DNA from: Poa pratensis
Taxonomy: Eukaryota > Streptophyta > Magnoliopsida > Poales > Poaceae
DNA: 64,000 bases
Reading direction: 5' to 3'
NCBI GenBank assembly: GCA_947311845.1
Contig: CAMZMU010000048.1
Location: 26,321,391-26,385,390 of the forward strand
Below, in pieces: positions 22,534-33,490 of this stretch; the first letter of the stretch is position 1; each line of letters begins with the position of its first letter. The position numbers were made by a program, and so were the translations under genes. Under the pieces are notes generated by a model. The model was not told the DNA's origin. It made no database searches and worked only from the letters and a program-made list of their open reading frames with translations.

Positions 22534-24036
22534 GGCGCTTGGCTGAAGTATGCAATGAGTACAAGCATGTCTTGATTAAGCATACCTGGTTTAGATCACC
22601 ACAAACATGTTTTTGTTTAGAGCCGCCTAAATCGCCGCCATGCCCCGCCTCCCAGTCCACTTCTGGCGAGCTCTCCTCTCCTTTTTTGACCGCCTCTCGC
22701 ACCGGCGAACCCCCTGCTCCTGCCGCCCGTGGCCGGCATCTCTCATGCACCGCCTCGCCGCCCTGCTTCTTAAATCACCCTCTCCGGCAGTCCAATACTG
22801 ATCCTCCCATTTGCACTCCCTTCTTCTTCGGCACCGACGAGTCTAAATCCTAAGCTAACTCCGTCACCCTGCACCCACCCACAAATAAGTCTGGGGCTTG
22901 CGGCGGCTCGCTCTACACTCGTGTGCCACGAACCTCTTGCGGTCGCAGCAGTGCCGCTGACTCGTGCAGCACAGGAGGAAGAAAAGAAGAGGAGGGCTCT
23001 CGCTACGGTGCGGGAGGGGAGAGAATAGGGGAATGAGAGAAGAGAGAACGGAGAAGAGGAATATGTGGGTATAAGGTGGATGTGGACCCACATGTGCCTC
23101 GCGTCACGCTAGAGAGACTACACGTGCGGTCACCCGTGAGAAAGCAATCCTGCGTAATTTAGCATTTACAGTTAAGATCACCACACACATGTTTTTATTT
23201 AGATACCACTACTTCTCTAGGCGTGTATCATGTGACGTGCGACTTAAAGTCAATGCCGCGTGGTGCCGCAAGGTGGGTAGGCCCACCTGTCAGTGACTCA
23301 AATTTAGTCTCGATTAATTATAGAATATGGATTGTCCATGCTTTGCCTCTCCACAGAAATGCTAAACCTACGGACCTGAAGTCTACGGACTACACCTGCG
23401 GACATACGTGTCCACACCCAATTCGTTTCCATCGAACAAATAAATTCCCTTCTGATTCTTGGAAGTGATATTGTCGCGGGGTCGTGAAACTACCCTTCTC
23501 TAGAGACAAGTTTTGATTTTTCGGATTTTTCCCATAAAAATAATTAAAAATCTAAAGAAGCATGAGAGCTCAAGTCCAAAACATGTATTCGGTGATCATT
23601 CCAAGAAGCAAAATTATAATTCTCTAGTTAAATATTTATTTGTATTTGATCTACTCTAATGACTTAAGTACTATGATCTAGCCAAACATTGTATCTTTGG
23701 CCATTTATACTTGAGCATTTTGGATGAAGTATCGCATGAACGAAGTATATTTGAACATGAAGGAGATCGGTCAAGACCGTTGATCTCATAAGACTAGCTA
23801 TTGAAGTGTTAATTTGCAGTTAGTTCTTGCTCCAGAAGTTAATGGTACTTCAACTCAACCATTTGTACATACCCATTTTGTTATGTTTTGATTCATTTAA
23901 CGCATAAGATTTTGGTTACGGATGAACAATGTACCAACAATGAGAATAAATATCATGCAGACACAAACTTTATTTGTCTTTTATTCTCAAGTTTGGACTA
24001 GTACTGGCTAGGGTCACACATATTAGTGCATGACAC

Positions 24037-24042
24037 TTTATT
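24037..24042 (-). terminator. AATAAA polyadenylation signal
   Basis: It lies about 80 bp past the prolamin stop codon on the minus strand. A further AATAAA-like signal lies near 23970. Confidence 0.5.
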
Positions 24043-24120
24043 TATCACGGCTACATCGATTTGTCCATCAACCAAACAACGATGATCTATTTGCCTAGTA
24101 CTAGGTCTCATTTAGTTTTC

Positions 24121-24741
24121 TCAAAAGCCACCAGACGGATTAGTGGCGGTGAAGTAGTACGGAGGGACCTGCACGTTGCACATCGCGGGCAGGGTCTGCA
24201 GTGCAAACGTCCTTATCGCCTCGAACTGGGCAATCCGCTGAGGATGGACGAAGCCCTGGGCCACTTGTTGCTGCTGAGACTCAAAAATACCCTGTTGTTG
24301 AGGAATCGAGAAACCTTGAGGCTGGAAGAAACCCTGTTGCTGCTGTGGTTGGAAAAACGGTTGTTGTCCTTGTCCGAATTGTTGTTGTTGCAAGATGATG
24401 GCATGCACGACGCTATGGATGGCCGGGGTGCGGAGCTGTTGAGGGATCTGCGCCAGCTGTCGGCAGCATTGTTGCCGCACGACTTGGCAGCTGCTTTGTT
24501 GCCAGATCCGCAGCTGGAGGAACGGCACTATCGGCACTGGGATGCACTGTTGCACAAGGAACTGCCGACATGGGTTCAATTGTTGTTGCAGAAACGACAG
24601 TTGTTGTACAATTGGTTGTTGTTGGTATTCCTGTGAAAACGGTTGTTGTGGTTGAAATTGCCATGTAGGGTCAAACTGCACATTGGCGGTGGACATGGTC
24701 ACCGTCATGGCAAGGAAGGCAAGGATGAGGAAGTTCTTCAT
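24121..24741 (-). CDS. Avenin/gamma-hordein-like seed storage prolamin
   Basis: The protein is 206 aa and intact, a nutrient reserve made in endosperm, sent to the ER by a signal peptide (residues 1-19, MKNFLILAFLAM, cut before NVQFDP) and stored in protein bodies. A short Gln-rich N-terminus is followed by the cysteine-rich prolamin domain: Cys58 (NPC), Cys66 (VQQC), Cys85 (SSC), Cys92-93 (QQCC), and a late Cys in AMCNV. A Gln/Phe-rich insert (about 115-160) separates the last part. Six cysteines remain, while oat avenins and gamma-type prolamins have eight: LRC is LRT, and PPQC is PPYY. Overall it recalls oat avenin (from memory: NPCxQFLVQQC, PAIHSVV, PPAMC-like end) more than gamma-gliadin or LMW glutenin. 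A delta-gliadin/gamma3-hordein or other avenin-type paralogue is possible. It is single-exon, as usual for the family. Confidence 0.9.
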   Translation of the reverse strand: MKNFLILAFLAMTVTMSTANVQFDPTWQFQPQQPFSQEYQQQPIVQQLSFLQQQLNPCRQFLVQQCIPVPIVPFLQLRIWQQSSCQVVRQQCCRQLAQIPQQLRTPAIHSVVHAIILQQQQFGQGQQPFFQPQQQQGFFQPQGFSIPQQQGIFESQQQQVAQGFVHPQRIAQFEAIRTFALQTLPAMCNVQVPPYYFTATNPSGGF

Positions 24742-24835
24742 AGTGGATTTGCGTTGACTAATGCTTGCTTGGCTTTGAGGTATGTACTCTAGATATGCAA
24801 AGGATGAATGATGAAGGAGGATCTACTTGGTGCAC

Positions 24836-25146
24836 TTTTTATAGCTACCATGGCATGATATCTATCCATCTTTACATTTGTTTTTCCTTAAAAGTGCTTG
24901 GATACTTGGTTGTTGTGTTTGGTGGCACTACATACAAATTTAATATTTGGATTCATCATCAACTCTCGAGAAAGCTTGATAATTTGGATGACTCATCCTC
25001 TTCACTTTACATGTAAAAGAGTGATCTATCTTGCATCATTTTCCAAAACTAAGTTTGCAGTGTTATGAAGTTGTTAGGTTGTGCACATATAATCTAACTC
25101 TTGAGAAAGCTTGATAATTGGTATGACTCATCCTCTTCACTTTACA
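24836..25146 (-). promoter_or_regulatory. Endosperm promoter of the intact prolamin gene
   Basis: Minus-strand elements: TATAAAAA at 24836-24843 (about 100 bp before the ATG), prolamin box TGTAAAG at 24870-24876, endosperm box 1 (TGAGTCA 24989-24995 with TGTAAAG 25005-25011), and endosperm box 2 (TGAGTCA 25124-25130 with TGTAAAG 25140-25146). The two endosperm boxes sit in a tandem repeat of about 135 bp (repeated TCTATCTTGCATCATTTTCC). The spacing of 9 bp between motifs is the same in both boxes and in copy A. Confidence 0.8.
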
Positions 25147-26057
25147 TGTCAAATGCTGATCTATCTTGCATCATTTTCCAAAACTAAGTTTGTAGTGTTA
25201 TGAAGTTGTTAAGCATAAACTAGTTGGTACGTATTGAGAAGTTTGTTATCTTGTTAGTGTTTAAGATATAATATAAAAGACGTAAAGACTTCTCATGGGT
25301 ACATTTTACATTTTCAACCTAACTTTTTTTTTGCATAATACAATGGTAAGATAAACTAGCAAGTAAGATTCTTGAAATACCCCTTTTATGCCAAGGATCG
25401 TAATGTCGTCCACAATATGCATACTCCATTTGTCCCTTTTACATGACACACATGTACTTTCCAAATTCAACTTCGACCATCACTTCAGATAAAAAGGCGT
25501 AGATTATTTGCCAAAAGTAATACCATTGAGTTGTATTAAAAAAATAGTTCTTAATAAATAGCTGTTAACATGTTTTACGCGTATTATTGGTCATATTGAT
25601 GGTGAAACTCAAATCACGAAAAATTAGAATGCCATGTAATATATAGACGAATGTAGTATCTTTTTTTGTCCAATCGAGATGTCGTATATATTTTGAGCCA
25701 AATATCTGGTTTGAGATCCATCTTCACATTTTTTTTAAATCATAACTAGTCCTTTAAAAGATAAAATTTTCAATATGTTTCCAAAATTTAATACTTTCAC
25801 GTTTTGGAACTAAACTAAAATGTTCAGAAATTTTCCCCAACCTACCTTTTATTAGTATAAAGACTCATATGGCTCTCATTATTGCGGCTTCATATGGACT
25901 TGTGCCATTTGGATTTGAAGAAACTCCAAAAAAGCACAAAAGTACAAAGGCCACACAAACAAAAACTAAAACTAGAAGAGAAACACAACAGAGAGACTCC
26001 AAGGCAGAAATGGCAAAAACGGTTGGATAGTGCTTGTACTTACACTCGAGTTACTAA

Positions 26058-27667
26058 GAGCATCTCCACTGGCGATGCCCAAAACCCGTCCGACAGTAGC
26101 GCTGGACAGACGCCATTGGGCCCGTTCGGACGCGCCGCGAGCTATTGAGTGAGCCGCTCTCCACTCGCGCCCCCAATAGATTTTTGTAAAATAATATTCA
26201 AACACGAAAATAGATAGATCAAATTTCGTTCAAACTTAATTCATTCAAATTAAACATAATTCATTCAAACTGAACCAAACCTAATAAGTAGGGCGGCACG
26301 CGTGACACCTGCAGTACGGGTAAGAGCTCGCCCGTGCAGGTATAGGTGTCCGGCGGTAGTCGGCGCAGCTGCAATTGAGAAAGATTCCGCCGACGACGGA
26401 CGGCGGCGCATGTGCAGCTCGTGCACGGGCAGACGGAGCCAAGGACGCCTCGATGGCAAAATTTATGCCCTCCAACTAGGGTTCGGGACACTCCTCGTCA
26501 TCATCAACCTCCTCGTCCTCCATCGCCTACGGAGGTTGAGGTGTCAGCGGTTCCACACTAGCTCCAGGGGTTACAGTTGTTCCCCCTTGCGCGTCGAGCC
26601 TCCGCCGCCTGTTACCGCTGCCTCTCCCTGTCAATGCCCACTACGAAGTTCTCGTCGGAAGTGTTGGTGAGGAGGTCACCATCGGAGTCGAACCATTCCG
26701 CAGGCGGCGACCCTGTCGCCGAGGTGGTGATGAAGGTGTGGAACCGGTAGTCGCACTCCATCTTGATCTGCTAGTCCCAGTACCGCGCTGACAGGGTGCA
26801 CCGGTGTCGTCCATCAGCTCCGGCGGCATAGTTTGCATGCACATGTCAATGTAGTCGTGGTGTGCCTGGCCGGTTAGGTGAGGCGCCACCGGGACGTGGA
26901 CGAGGTTCGACGTCCACCCCTCGGAAAGGCGGCAGTTCGTTGGCATCAGTGTGTTGGGGCGGATGTGCTCGCGTGGCTCCGTCTCTGTGAGTAGTTGCGC
27001 CGGTGGCGGTGGAGGTGGCGGTGGAGTTGTTGGTAGGTGTCCCCTTCGTGGAGGAGCCGTGTGGATGAGCCCGCCTCGTGGTTGTTCCGCAAGGGGCGCT
27101 TGGTGCGACGCTTCTCCGGGCACCCTTTGCAATGCTCCTCCACCTCCCGGCGCTCGTTGCGACGCCTCACCGACTCCCGAGGTCGGGCACGTTCTTCCGT
27201 CTACCCAACGGTGTTGTACATCTCGTCGTTGTTGCGTCGAGACATGGCGCGGTGGAGGTGATGGTGTGTTTGTGGTGGCAAGGAGACCACTCTATAGAGC
27301 GGCTGGGGAGACGAGTGGGTGGCGTGCCTTAACTCCGTTCACCCGCCTGTCGCTCATTTACGGATGGCTCGCTGCGTCCGGCTGGGAAACTGAGGCGTTG
27401 CTCGCCATAAATGAACCTGACCAGCCGGTAGCCGCATTTAAGTTCATGTGTTTATGACAACGCTGGTCTGTCTGTCGGGATCCGATGTGGCTCGCGGGTT
27501 CGTCCGACGCACCCAAGAGACTCCCAACATGGGGTGTGGGTTGGGGGTGCCAGACGAAATATTAGGCCACGCCAGACATATTCTGACTATTGGCGCCGCG
27601 AGTAGGCGCGATTTTACGTCCGGGCGCGCCCGCGGTTGGCGTACCTATTAGCCGAGTGGAGATGCTC
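26058..27667. mobile_element. PIF/Harbinger-like non-autonomous element (1.6 kb)
   Basis: Inverted termini GAGCATCTCCACT and AGTGGAGATGCTC are flanked by TAA at 26055-26057 and 27668-27670. The interior is GC-rich. Several overlapping frames are open, for example the minus-strand 163-aa frame at 26641-27132 with a proline run and MCMQTMPPELMDD. No transposase (DDE) or Myb-like domain is recognisable. Copy A of the duplication keeps the first 20 bp of this terminus at about 3391, so the insertion predates the duplication. Confidence 0.75.
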
Positions 27668-27838
27668 TAATATCAGTTTCATATGGCTTGTGTGAGTTCC
27701 GTTGTGGTTTTACTAGAGTTTACTAGAGTTTCACTCGGGTTTTTCCTAGCCCCACTTTAAATTTCTCGAGAACAAATCCAAACCTCATTACATTTTGGTG
27801 AGACGTCAACAACACAGGGTGATGTGATCCAGGCCTAA

Positions 27839-28493
27839 GAGCAAGTCCAGCAGTTCCCCGATACGCTCCCCGATAGGAAAAGTAGGGGAGAGAGAAGGGA
27901 AAAAACGCTCCAGCAGTTGCCCAATCCACCTCCCCGACCATCGGCGTCCCCGACCCGGACCCCCTCTCTCCCCTACACATCGGGGCAGTGGAGGCATCCC
28001 CGATCCGTCGCCCTGAGCAACCGCTCGGATGGGGAAGAGTCCTCCCGCCACCACGCCGACCACACAGGTTCGTCTCCCTCCTTTTTCTTCGATTTTCCTC
28101 GAAATCGAGCTACGGAGGCCACATCGCGGAGGGCAGGGGCAAGGGCGGGGACGCCCGCGGCGGGGAGGGTATGGCCGCGGAGGGGCGAGGGTGGGGACGG
28201 TCGCGGAGGGGCGGCACCGGCCGTTGGAAAGCAGGGGATGTAGGGGATGGGGCGGCGCCGGCCATGGATCAGCTGGGGAGAGGAGGGGACGGCGCGCGAG
28301 GAGGCCGAGGCAGGGACGTGGCCGCGATAAGTTAGTTACAAAATATTGTTTAAATATAGTTGAATGTGATATAGGGGAGATGATATAGGGGAACTGCTTG
28401 AGATGACAAAAATATAGGGGAGGAATCTTTTTAGGGGAGTCCCCTACATGGACATAAAGGGGAGAACATATAGGAGAACTGCTGGACTTGCTC
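27839..28493. mobile_element. PIF/Harbinger-like MITE-sized element (655 bp)
   Basis: Inverted termini GAGCAAGTCCAGCAGTTC and GAACTGCTGGACTTGCTC (18 of 18) are flanked by TAA at 27836-27838 and 28494-28496. The interior is GC-rich, with subterminal CCCCGAT/AGGGGAG repeats and no domain. It lies only 171 bp from the previous element. Confidence 0.85.
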
Positions 28494-28754
28494 TAACCAT
28501 GTTATCCTCCTATCCGATAGTATACAACTTGGTTTTTATGTTTGCAGTGGCATGTGAATATGTGATTTGCATAGCTAGGCTTGAGATATATTATAGGCTC
28601 GGGAGCCGCCACGTATTATTTATTCTTTCCTTTCGCGTTTCCCATCATACTGAGCCTACGTCTTTCTTTTCTCCAGCAACGCCTCGATCACTAGTAAACT
28701 GGAGTATCGCATATATAAAGGGCGGACAAGAAAACGGCATCTCAGCGCTCCTGG

Positions 28755-28792
28755 TACTGTAGCTACTGTATCTAGCTATAGTAGCTACAGTA
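28755..28792. other. Short inverted repeat (stem-loop)
   Basis: Arms of 16 bp (TACTGTAGCTACTGTA and TATAGTAGCTACAGTA) with one mismatch surround a 6-base loop. It stands at the left edge of a GC-rich block. Confidence 0.6.
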
Positions 28793-28799
28793 GCGAATC

Positions 28800-29515
28800 C
28801 TGGCCGTCCGACCGCCGATCAACGGCTCACAACTGCCTCCACTCGGTGAACAGACGCGCGCAACACTGTTCTTGCACGAATTTTGGTGTGCGGGCAGACC
28901 CCGCTCAACCGGTCGCCTCCGGTTGCCCACCGCACGCACGAAAATTGGCGCGCACCGCACCCGGTCACCGTTCTTTGCTAGCCGGTAGTCCACCGGTTCG
29001 CACGATCCTTGACGCGCGACCTCCCGGTCGCCCCCGGTGGCCTCGCTGCAACTTTACAAAAAAAACCCGCGAAGGACTAACTTGCAATTTCCAGAAACTC
29101 CAAGGACTTCCATGTAAAAACGTGGACACAACTTCCCTCTCTCCTCTTCTCTCTCCCGCGCGGCCGAGGTCACCGCCGCCGCCGCCGCGCTCCGCCGGCT
29201 CTCCGCTCCTTCCCCGTCAAATCGAAGGCCACACGGAGCTCCGCCGTCGCTTCCTGTCCAACATCGCCGACTCTCACCTCCTGAGACACCCGAGCCTCGC
29301 CGGAATCGTCGCCGGCGTGAAGTTGCTTCTTCCGCTGCGATTCGACGACGACGGCGACGCTCCGGCAGCCCAAATGTGGCGGCGCCGCCGCTTTCAGGCG
29401 CCCCGCGTCCACGCGCGTCTGCCTCGGTCAGCCGCGCTCTCTAGCTTGCGCGGATGCGCCGCCGGCGACCTCGCCGTGCCACTGTGTCCATTGCAAACGT
29501 CATCGTGACGTCAAA
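28800..29515. other. GC-rich block without a supported gene
   Basis: It has the base composition of a grass 5' exon and a 220-aa plus-strand frame (28846-29508). The predicted protein is Pro/Arg-rich with no domain or conserved motif, and a minus-strand frame overlaps it. It may be a decayed gene fragment or part of an unidentified transposon. Confidence 0.4.
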
Positions 29516-29519
29516 ATGG

Positions 29520-30990
29520 GACCCATCTGTCAGTTTCCCTTTTAAAAAAAGACCCATAAAATGAAATCATTTATATAAATACCCGCTGGAAAAAATATAA
29601 AAAATACATCAAAATGGCCAGAAAAATAAAAAAGCTGCCTACTTACGACAAAAAACAAAACATGCTCGAATATCTTTAATTGATCAATACTTTGAGATAC
29701 ACTAATTCAGTAAATATAAATGGAAAATAAAATCACATTAAAACATTCAAAAATGCTAAATAATTGAAGATACTCTACAATACATACACATGCTCACAAA
29801 CATGTTTGATACTTTAAATTGGTCAATATTTGAAGATACTCTAATTCAATAAATATTAATTTAAAAATAAAAAATTCCATTCAAATAAAAACAACCATAA
29901 AATGGAAGCATTTATAAAAATACCCACAGGGAAAAAATATAAAAATACATCAAAATGCTCAGAAAAAAGAATGCTGCCTATTTACGACAAAAAAAAAACA
30001 AAACATATTCGAATTTTTTGAATTGATCAATTTCTAGAAGTACTCCAATTCAGTAAATATAAATGGAAAATAAAATCACATTACAACATTCAAAATTGCT
30101 AAATAATTGAAGATACTCTACAACACATAACCATGCTTATTACAAGCATGTTTCAATATTTTGAATTGGTCAATATTTTCGATATACTGTAATTCAGCAA
30201 ATAATAATGAAACATAAAATAAAATTTGAACACATCAATTTGCTAAATAATTGGAGATGCTCTAGAATATATAAACATGCTTAACAAAAAAAAAAACCCT
30301 GACTACTTTTTGCGAAATACAAACATATTTGAATGTTCCAAATTGGTAAATATTTGTATACAATGTAAGTTTACTTTCAAGTTCAATTAAAAATTTATGG
30401 CACCATACAACCATATATTTGAACATTTCAATTCACCAACTATTTCGACATACTCTAGACAGAAAATTCCAACGAATTTCAACAATTCGGATTACAACGG
30501 GTGCGGTGAATATCTAGACAAAATCCAAATTGACCACCTCTAATCGTATGCATTTAAATTTATTAAATTCCCAACAAATGGAAGTATCTCTAAAAATCCA
30601 CATCCGGAAAATACGAAAAAATACAACAAAATGCTCCGAAAAAATATATACTAATTATTTATGCCAAAAAACAAATATGTTTGAACATTTCGAGTTGATG
30701 AACATTTAAAGAAAATCCTAATGCACTTCCTCTTTAGAACAATTTCTAGAACATGAAACTATTTCTATAAATACCCTTGCAAAAAATAGATGATGGTTAA
30801 TTATGCCATATAATCAAATTTCGAATTCACATACTTCAGAATTTTAAATATCTTCAAGATCTACTCATTTTACAAACGCAAAAATAATTCGAATCTGAAC
30901 AACACCCCAACTTGAACAAATTTCGAATTTTAAATAGTTTTTAAACGCAAACTTCTTCGAATTTCACTAATTTTCAAATCTACACAATTT
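29520..30990. repeat. AT-rich degenerate tandem repeat
   Basis: Units start with CCATAAAATG at 29554 and 29895 (period about 341 bp). A recurring TGCTAAATAATTG motif at about 29754, 30097 and 30240 marks a shorter third unit, and a very degenerate one starts near 30577. There is no coding capacity. The stretch 30990-31400 shows nothing recognisable. Confidence 0.65.
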
Positions 30991-31403
30991 TTAAATGTGC
31001 ACATTACCAAAATTAAATTTTATTTACTACAAATGCCGCGCCAAGTTGCCTAGTATCGGATTAGAGCAGCACACGGTACCGTCGTGGGCATTAACTCAGG
31101 TATGTGCTGACTCCCGGCCCAAGATAGAGACGTTTTTCTTTTTGATTGTCAAGATAAGAGACGTTGGTACCGCTGAGTAAAGGTGTCAGGCGGCGTCCCG
31201 CAAGGGCCCGCAAAACTCAATCAGAGCACAAACTAAGCCAAGTCCCAACAAATTAATTAACGGTAAATCTAAATCCTAATTTTCTAGTTTGCGGGCCGGA
31301 TCCGGGCGCCGCTCTACATCCTGACCGCTGAGTCGCTGACACTTGCAGCGGCTCGAAACTGAGATCGATCGTCCATCCATGCGTGTGAATATAGGTACGC
31401 GTA

Positions 31404-31568
31404 CCTCCGTATCAAAATATAAAATAGAAGTTTTAGCCTTTTCTGTCACACACTATTTAGATTTGTTTTAGTGTAAGATGTATATAAATCTACCTACTAA
31501 AACAAACGCGTCTAGATACGTGCAGTTTAGAAAAAGGTAAAACATCTTATATTTTAATACAGATGGAG
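31404..31568. mobile_element. Stowaway-like MITE (165 bp)
   Basis: Imperfect inverted termini (CCTCCGTATCAAAATATAA and TTATATTTTAATACAGATGG) flanked by TA at 31402-31403 and 31569-31570. Confidence 0.75.
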
Positions 31569-31689
31569 TATATGTTTGTGACGTTTATTTCCACTTAAAA
31601 ATAATTCCACCTCTGATCCCATCCGCTCCATCGATCAGTCGACCACCCTTATCTATCATGCACGAATTCGAAGATAGCTTGCGCTGAAT

Positions 31690-33490
31690 GTGCCACAAGT
31701 CCCAATCAGGCAACAAAAAATGTCAAAGATAAACCAGATCGATGCAGAAAACGATCGCAGTTTCTGATCACAGTGGTGATGACCAACGGAAGGGGGACTG
31801 AAGAGAAGAGAAGATAAGCTCAGGCAATGCCAAGTTGGAACTTTCTTTTTTTGGGTGAAAGGACGCAAGTTGGAACTTGAGAAAATGGGTCACAACTAAG
31901 GTAGCACGTGCGGGTGCGGCTGCCCTTGAAAATGCTCGCATATTGCTAATCCTCATGTCATGTTGAAGTTTGAACTAGAAGATGCGAATCGAGTTTCAGA
32001 AGAAGAAGAAGAAAAGGACGTCAAAGGAGAGGAAGATTGATTCAGATCACGATCCAGACAGGCGCAAAGATCAGGGAAGTACCATGGTTCATCAACTAGT
32101 GGAGAGACGCCATTACGAGAGCACACGAGGTATGGTTTTATTTGTATTTTGTATTTATACTTGACTTGAATTCTGCATTTAATACTTGATTTGTGTTTTA
32201 AGCTATACACTATTTCTATATTAAATATATAGAGTTCTGACACTTGCTAGAAAGATTGAACACCTGGTGTTCTTATTTCTTTATTTGGTAATGAGTCGTA
32301 TGCTCACGGCAATAACAAGATTTTTTTAAATTATATAATTGTCCGGATGTATCGTGGAAAAAAATCAAGGAAAAAAATGTCAAAGATAAACCGGATCGCA
32401 GCAGAAAACGATGGCAGTTTCCGATCACAGTGGAAGAACGCAAGTTGGAACTTGAAAAAATGCGTCACAGCTAAGGTAGCACGTGCGGCTGCCCTTGAAA
32501 ATGCTCGCATATAATCTTCATGCAATGTAATCAGAGTTTGAACTGGAAGGTGTGGGTCAAGTTTCAGAAGAAGGAAAAAGAAAGAAGAAGAAGAAAAGGA
32601 CGTCACAAGAGACGAAGATCGATCCAGATCAGGATGGGAAGTCAAGTAACAATCGCGTGGAGAGCCGCTTAAGGCATCCAAGAGGCATTGTGAGAGCACG
32701 CAAGGTGTGATTTGATTTCTTATGTAGTTATGTGGCACTTGATTTTTGTGTATTGCATTTTATGCATGCCTCATTTGTATATATACTATAAGGATACCAC
32801 GCGGCATGCGCATTGCATCGGGGTCTTTTAAGAAACTATATTGTGTGAACAAAAAGTTATAAGAGGTATAATATATTATGTTGTCTAAAACTATATGCAA
32901 AATTCAATTGGTTATAGTCGAGATAATGAATTTGATAGACGTGAAATGAGTGCATATTATAAATTATTAATATGAATAATTGGATAGTCAATGAAACGGA
33001 TGATGTGTAACTTGCATGTGGATATTAATAATTAAGGAGAACAAAATTGACGGCTTAATTAGAGGAAAACAAAACCCACATAAAACGTCGAAATTGTCGC
33101 GATGAAACATTACTGCACAAGACACCACTGGCATACAAGACTACACATACAAAGCACTTACAAAACCCTCTAGAAAAATGCCATTGTGGAGGTTGCCATC
33201 GAGCGCTCATGTACATCGCACAAACACGCCTTATCTTCATGTAACGTTGAAGTTTGAATTGAAAAAGATGCGGATGTGAGGGAAGAAGAATAAGAAAAGG
33301 ACCCGGATTGCGTCAAGACCGGAAGATGGATGGATCCAGATCGCGATTCAGACAGGCGAGAAGACCATGTACAAGTTGAATAGTATAGAGCAGTGGTTGA
33401 AACAGTTCGTCAAATTATAATCGCATGGTGACGAGAGGTGTTTAGCTAGGCATCCAAGAAACCATTACGAGAGCACGAGATGCACGCGAT
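31690..33490. repeat. Three degenerate copies of a GAA-rich unit
   Basis: Related segments occur at about 31710-32130, 32370-32710 and 33230-33490. Shared tracts include AATGTCAAAGATAAACC, GCAGAAAACGAT, GAAAATGCTCGCATAT, an AGAAGAAG run, GGATCCAGATC-like sequence and CATTACGAGAGCACG. The copies differ by large indels and none has a conserved open frame. The origin is unknown. The stretch 33490-34593 holds no feature I can support. Confidence 0.6.

Larger units (their letters stand above)
20570..26070. repeat. Segmental duplication, copy B
   Basis: It corresponds to 1-3411. It has been lengthened by the solo LTR at 20944-22533. It contains the intact prolamin gene. The stretch 20297-20570 may belong to it as well, but the matching part of copy A would lie left of the window. 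The GC-rich part at 22620-23100 parallels 480-970 and holds no convincing gene. Confidence 0.85.

Noticed and set aside
24061..24636. Plus-strand 191-aa frame
   Set aside because: It is antisense to the intact prolamin gene and has the same Leu-rich artefact.
24121..24741. LMW glutenin or gamma-gliadin as the name of the prolamin
   Set aside because: It lacks the long PQQPFPQ repeat domain of gamma-gliadins and the METSC/ISGLE start and extra cysteine of LMW glutenins. The N-terminus and cysteine region recall avenin.
28846..29508. A 220-aa plus-strand gene
   Set aside because: Pro/Arg composition, no domain, overlapping frame on the other strand and no credible start context. Kept only as a GC-rich block.
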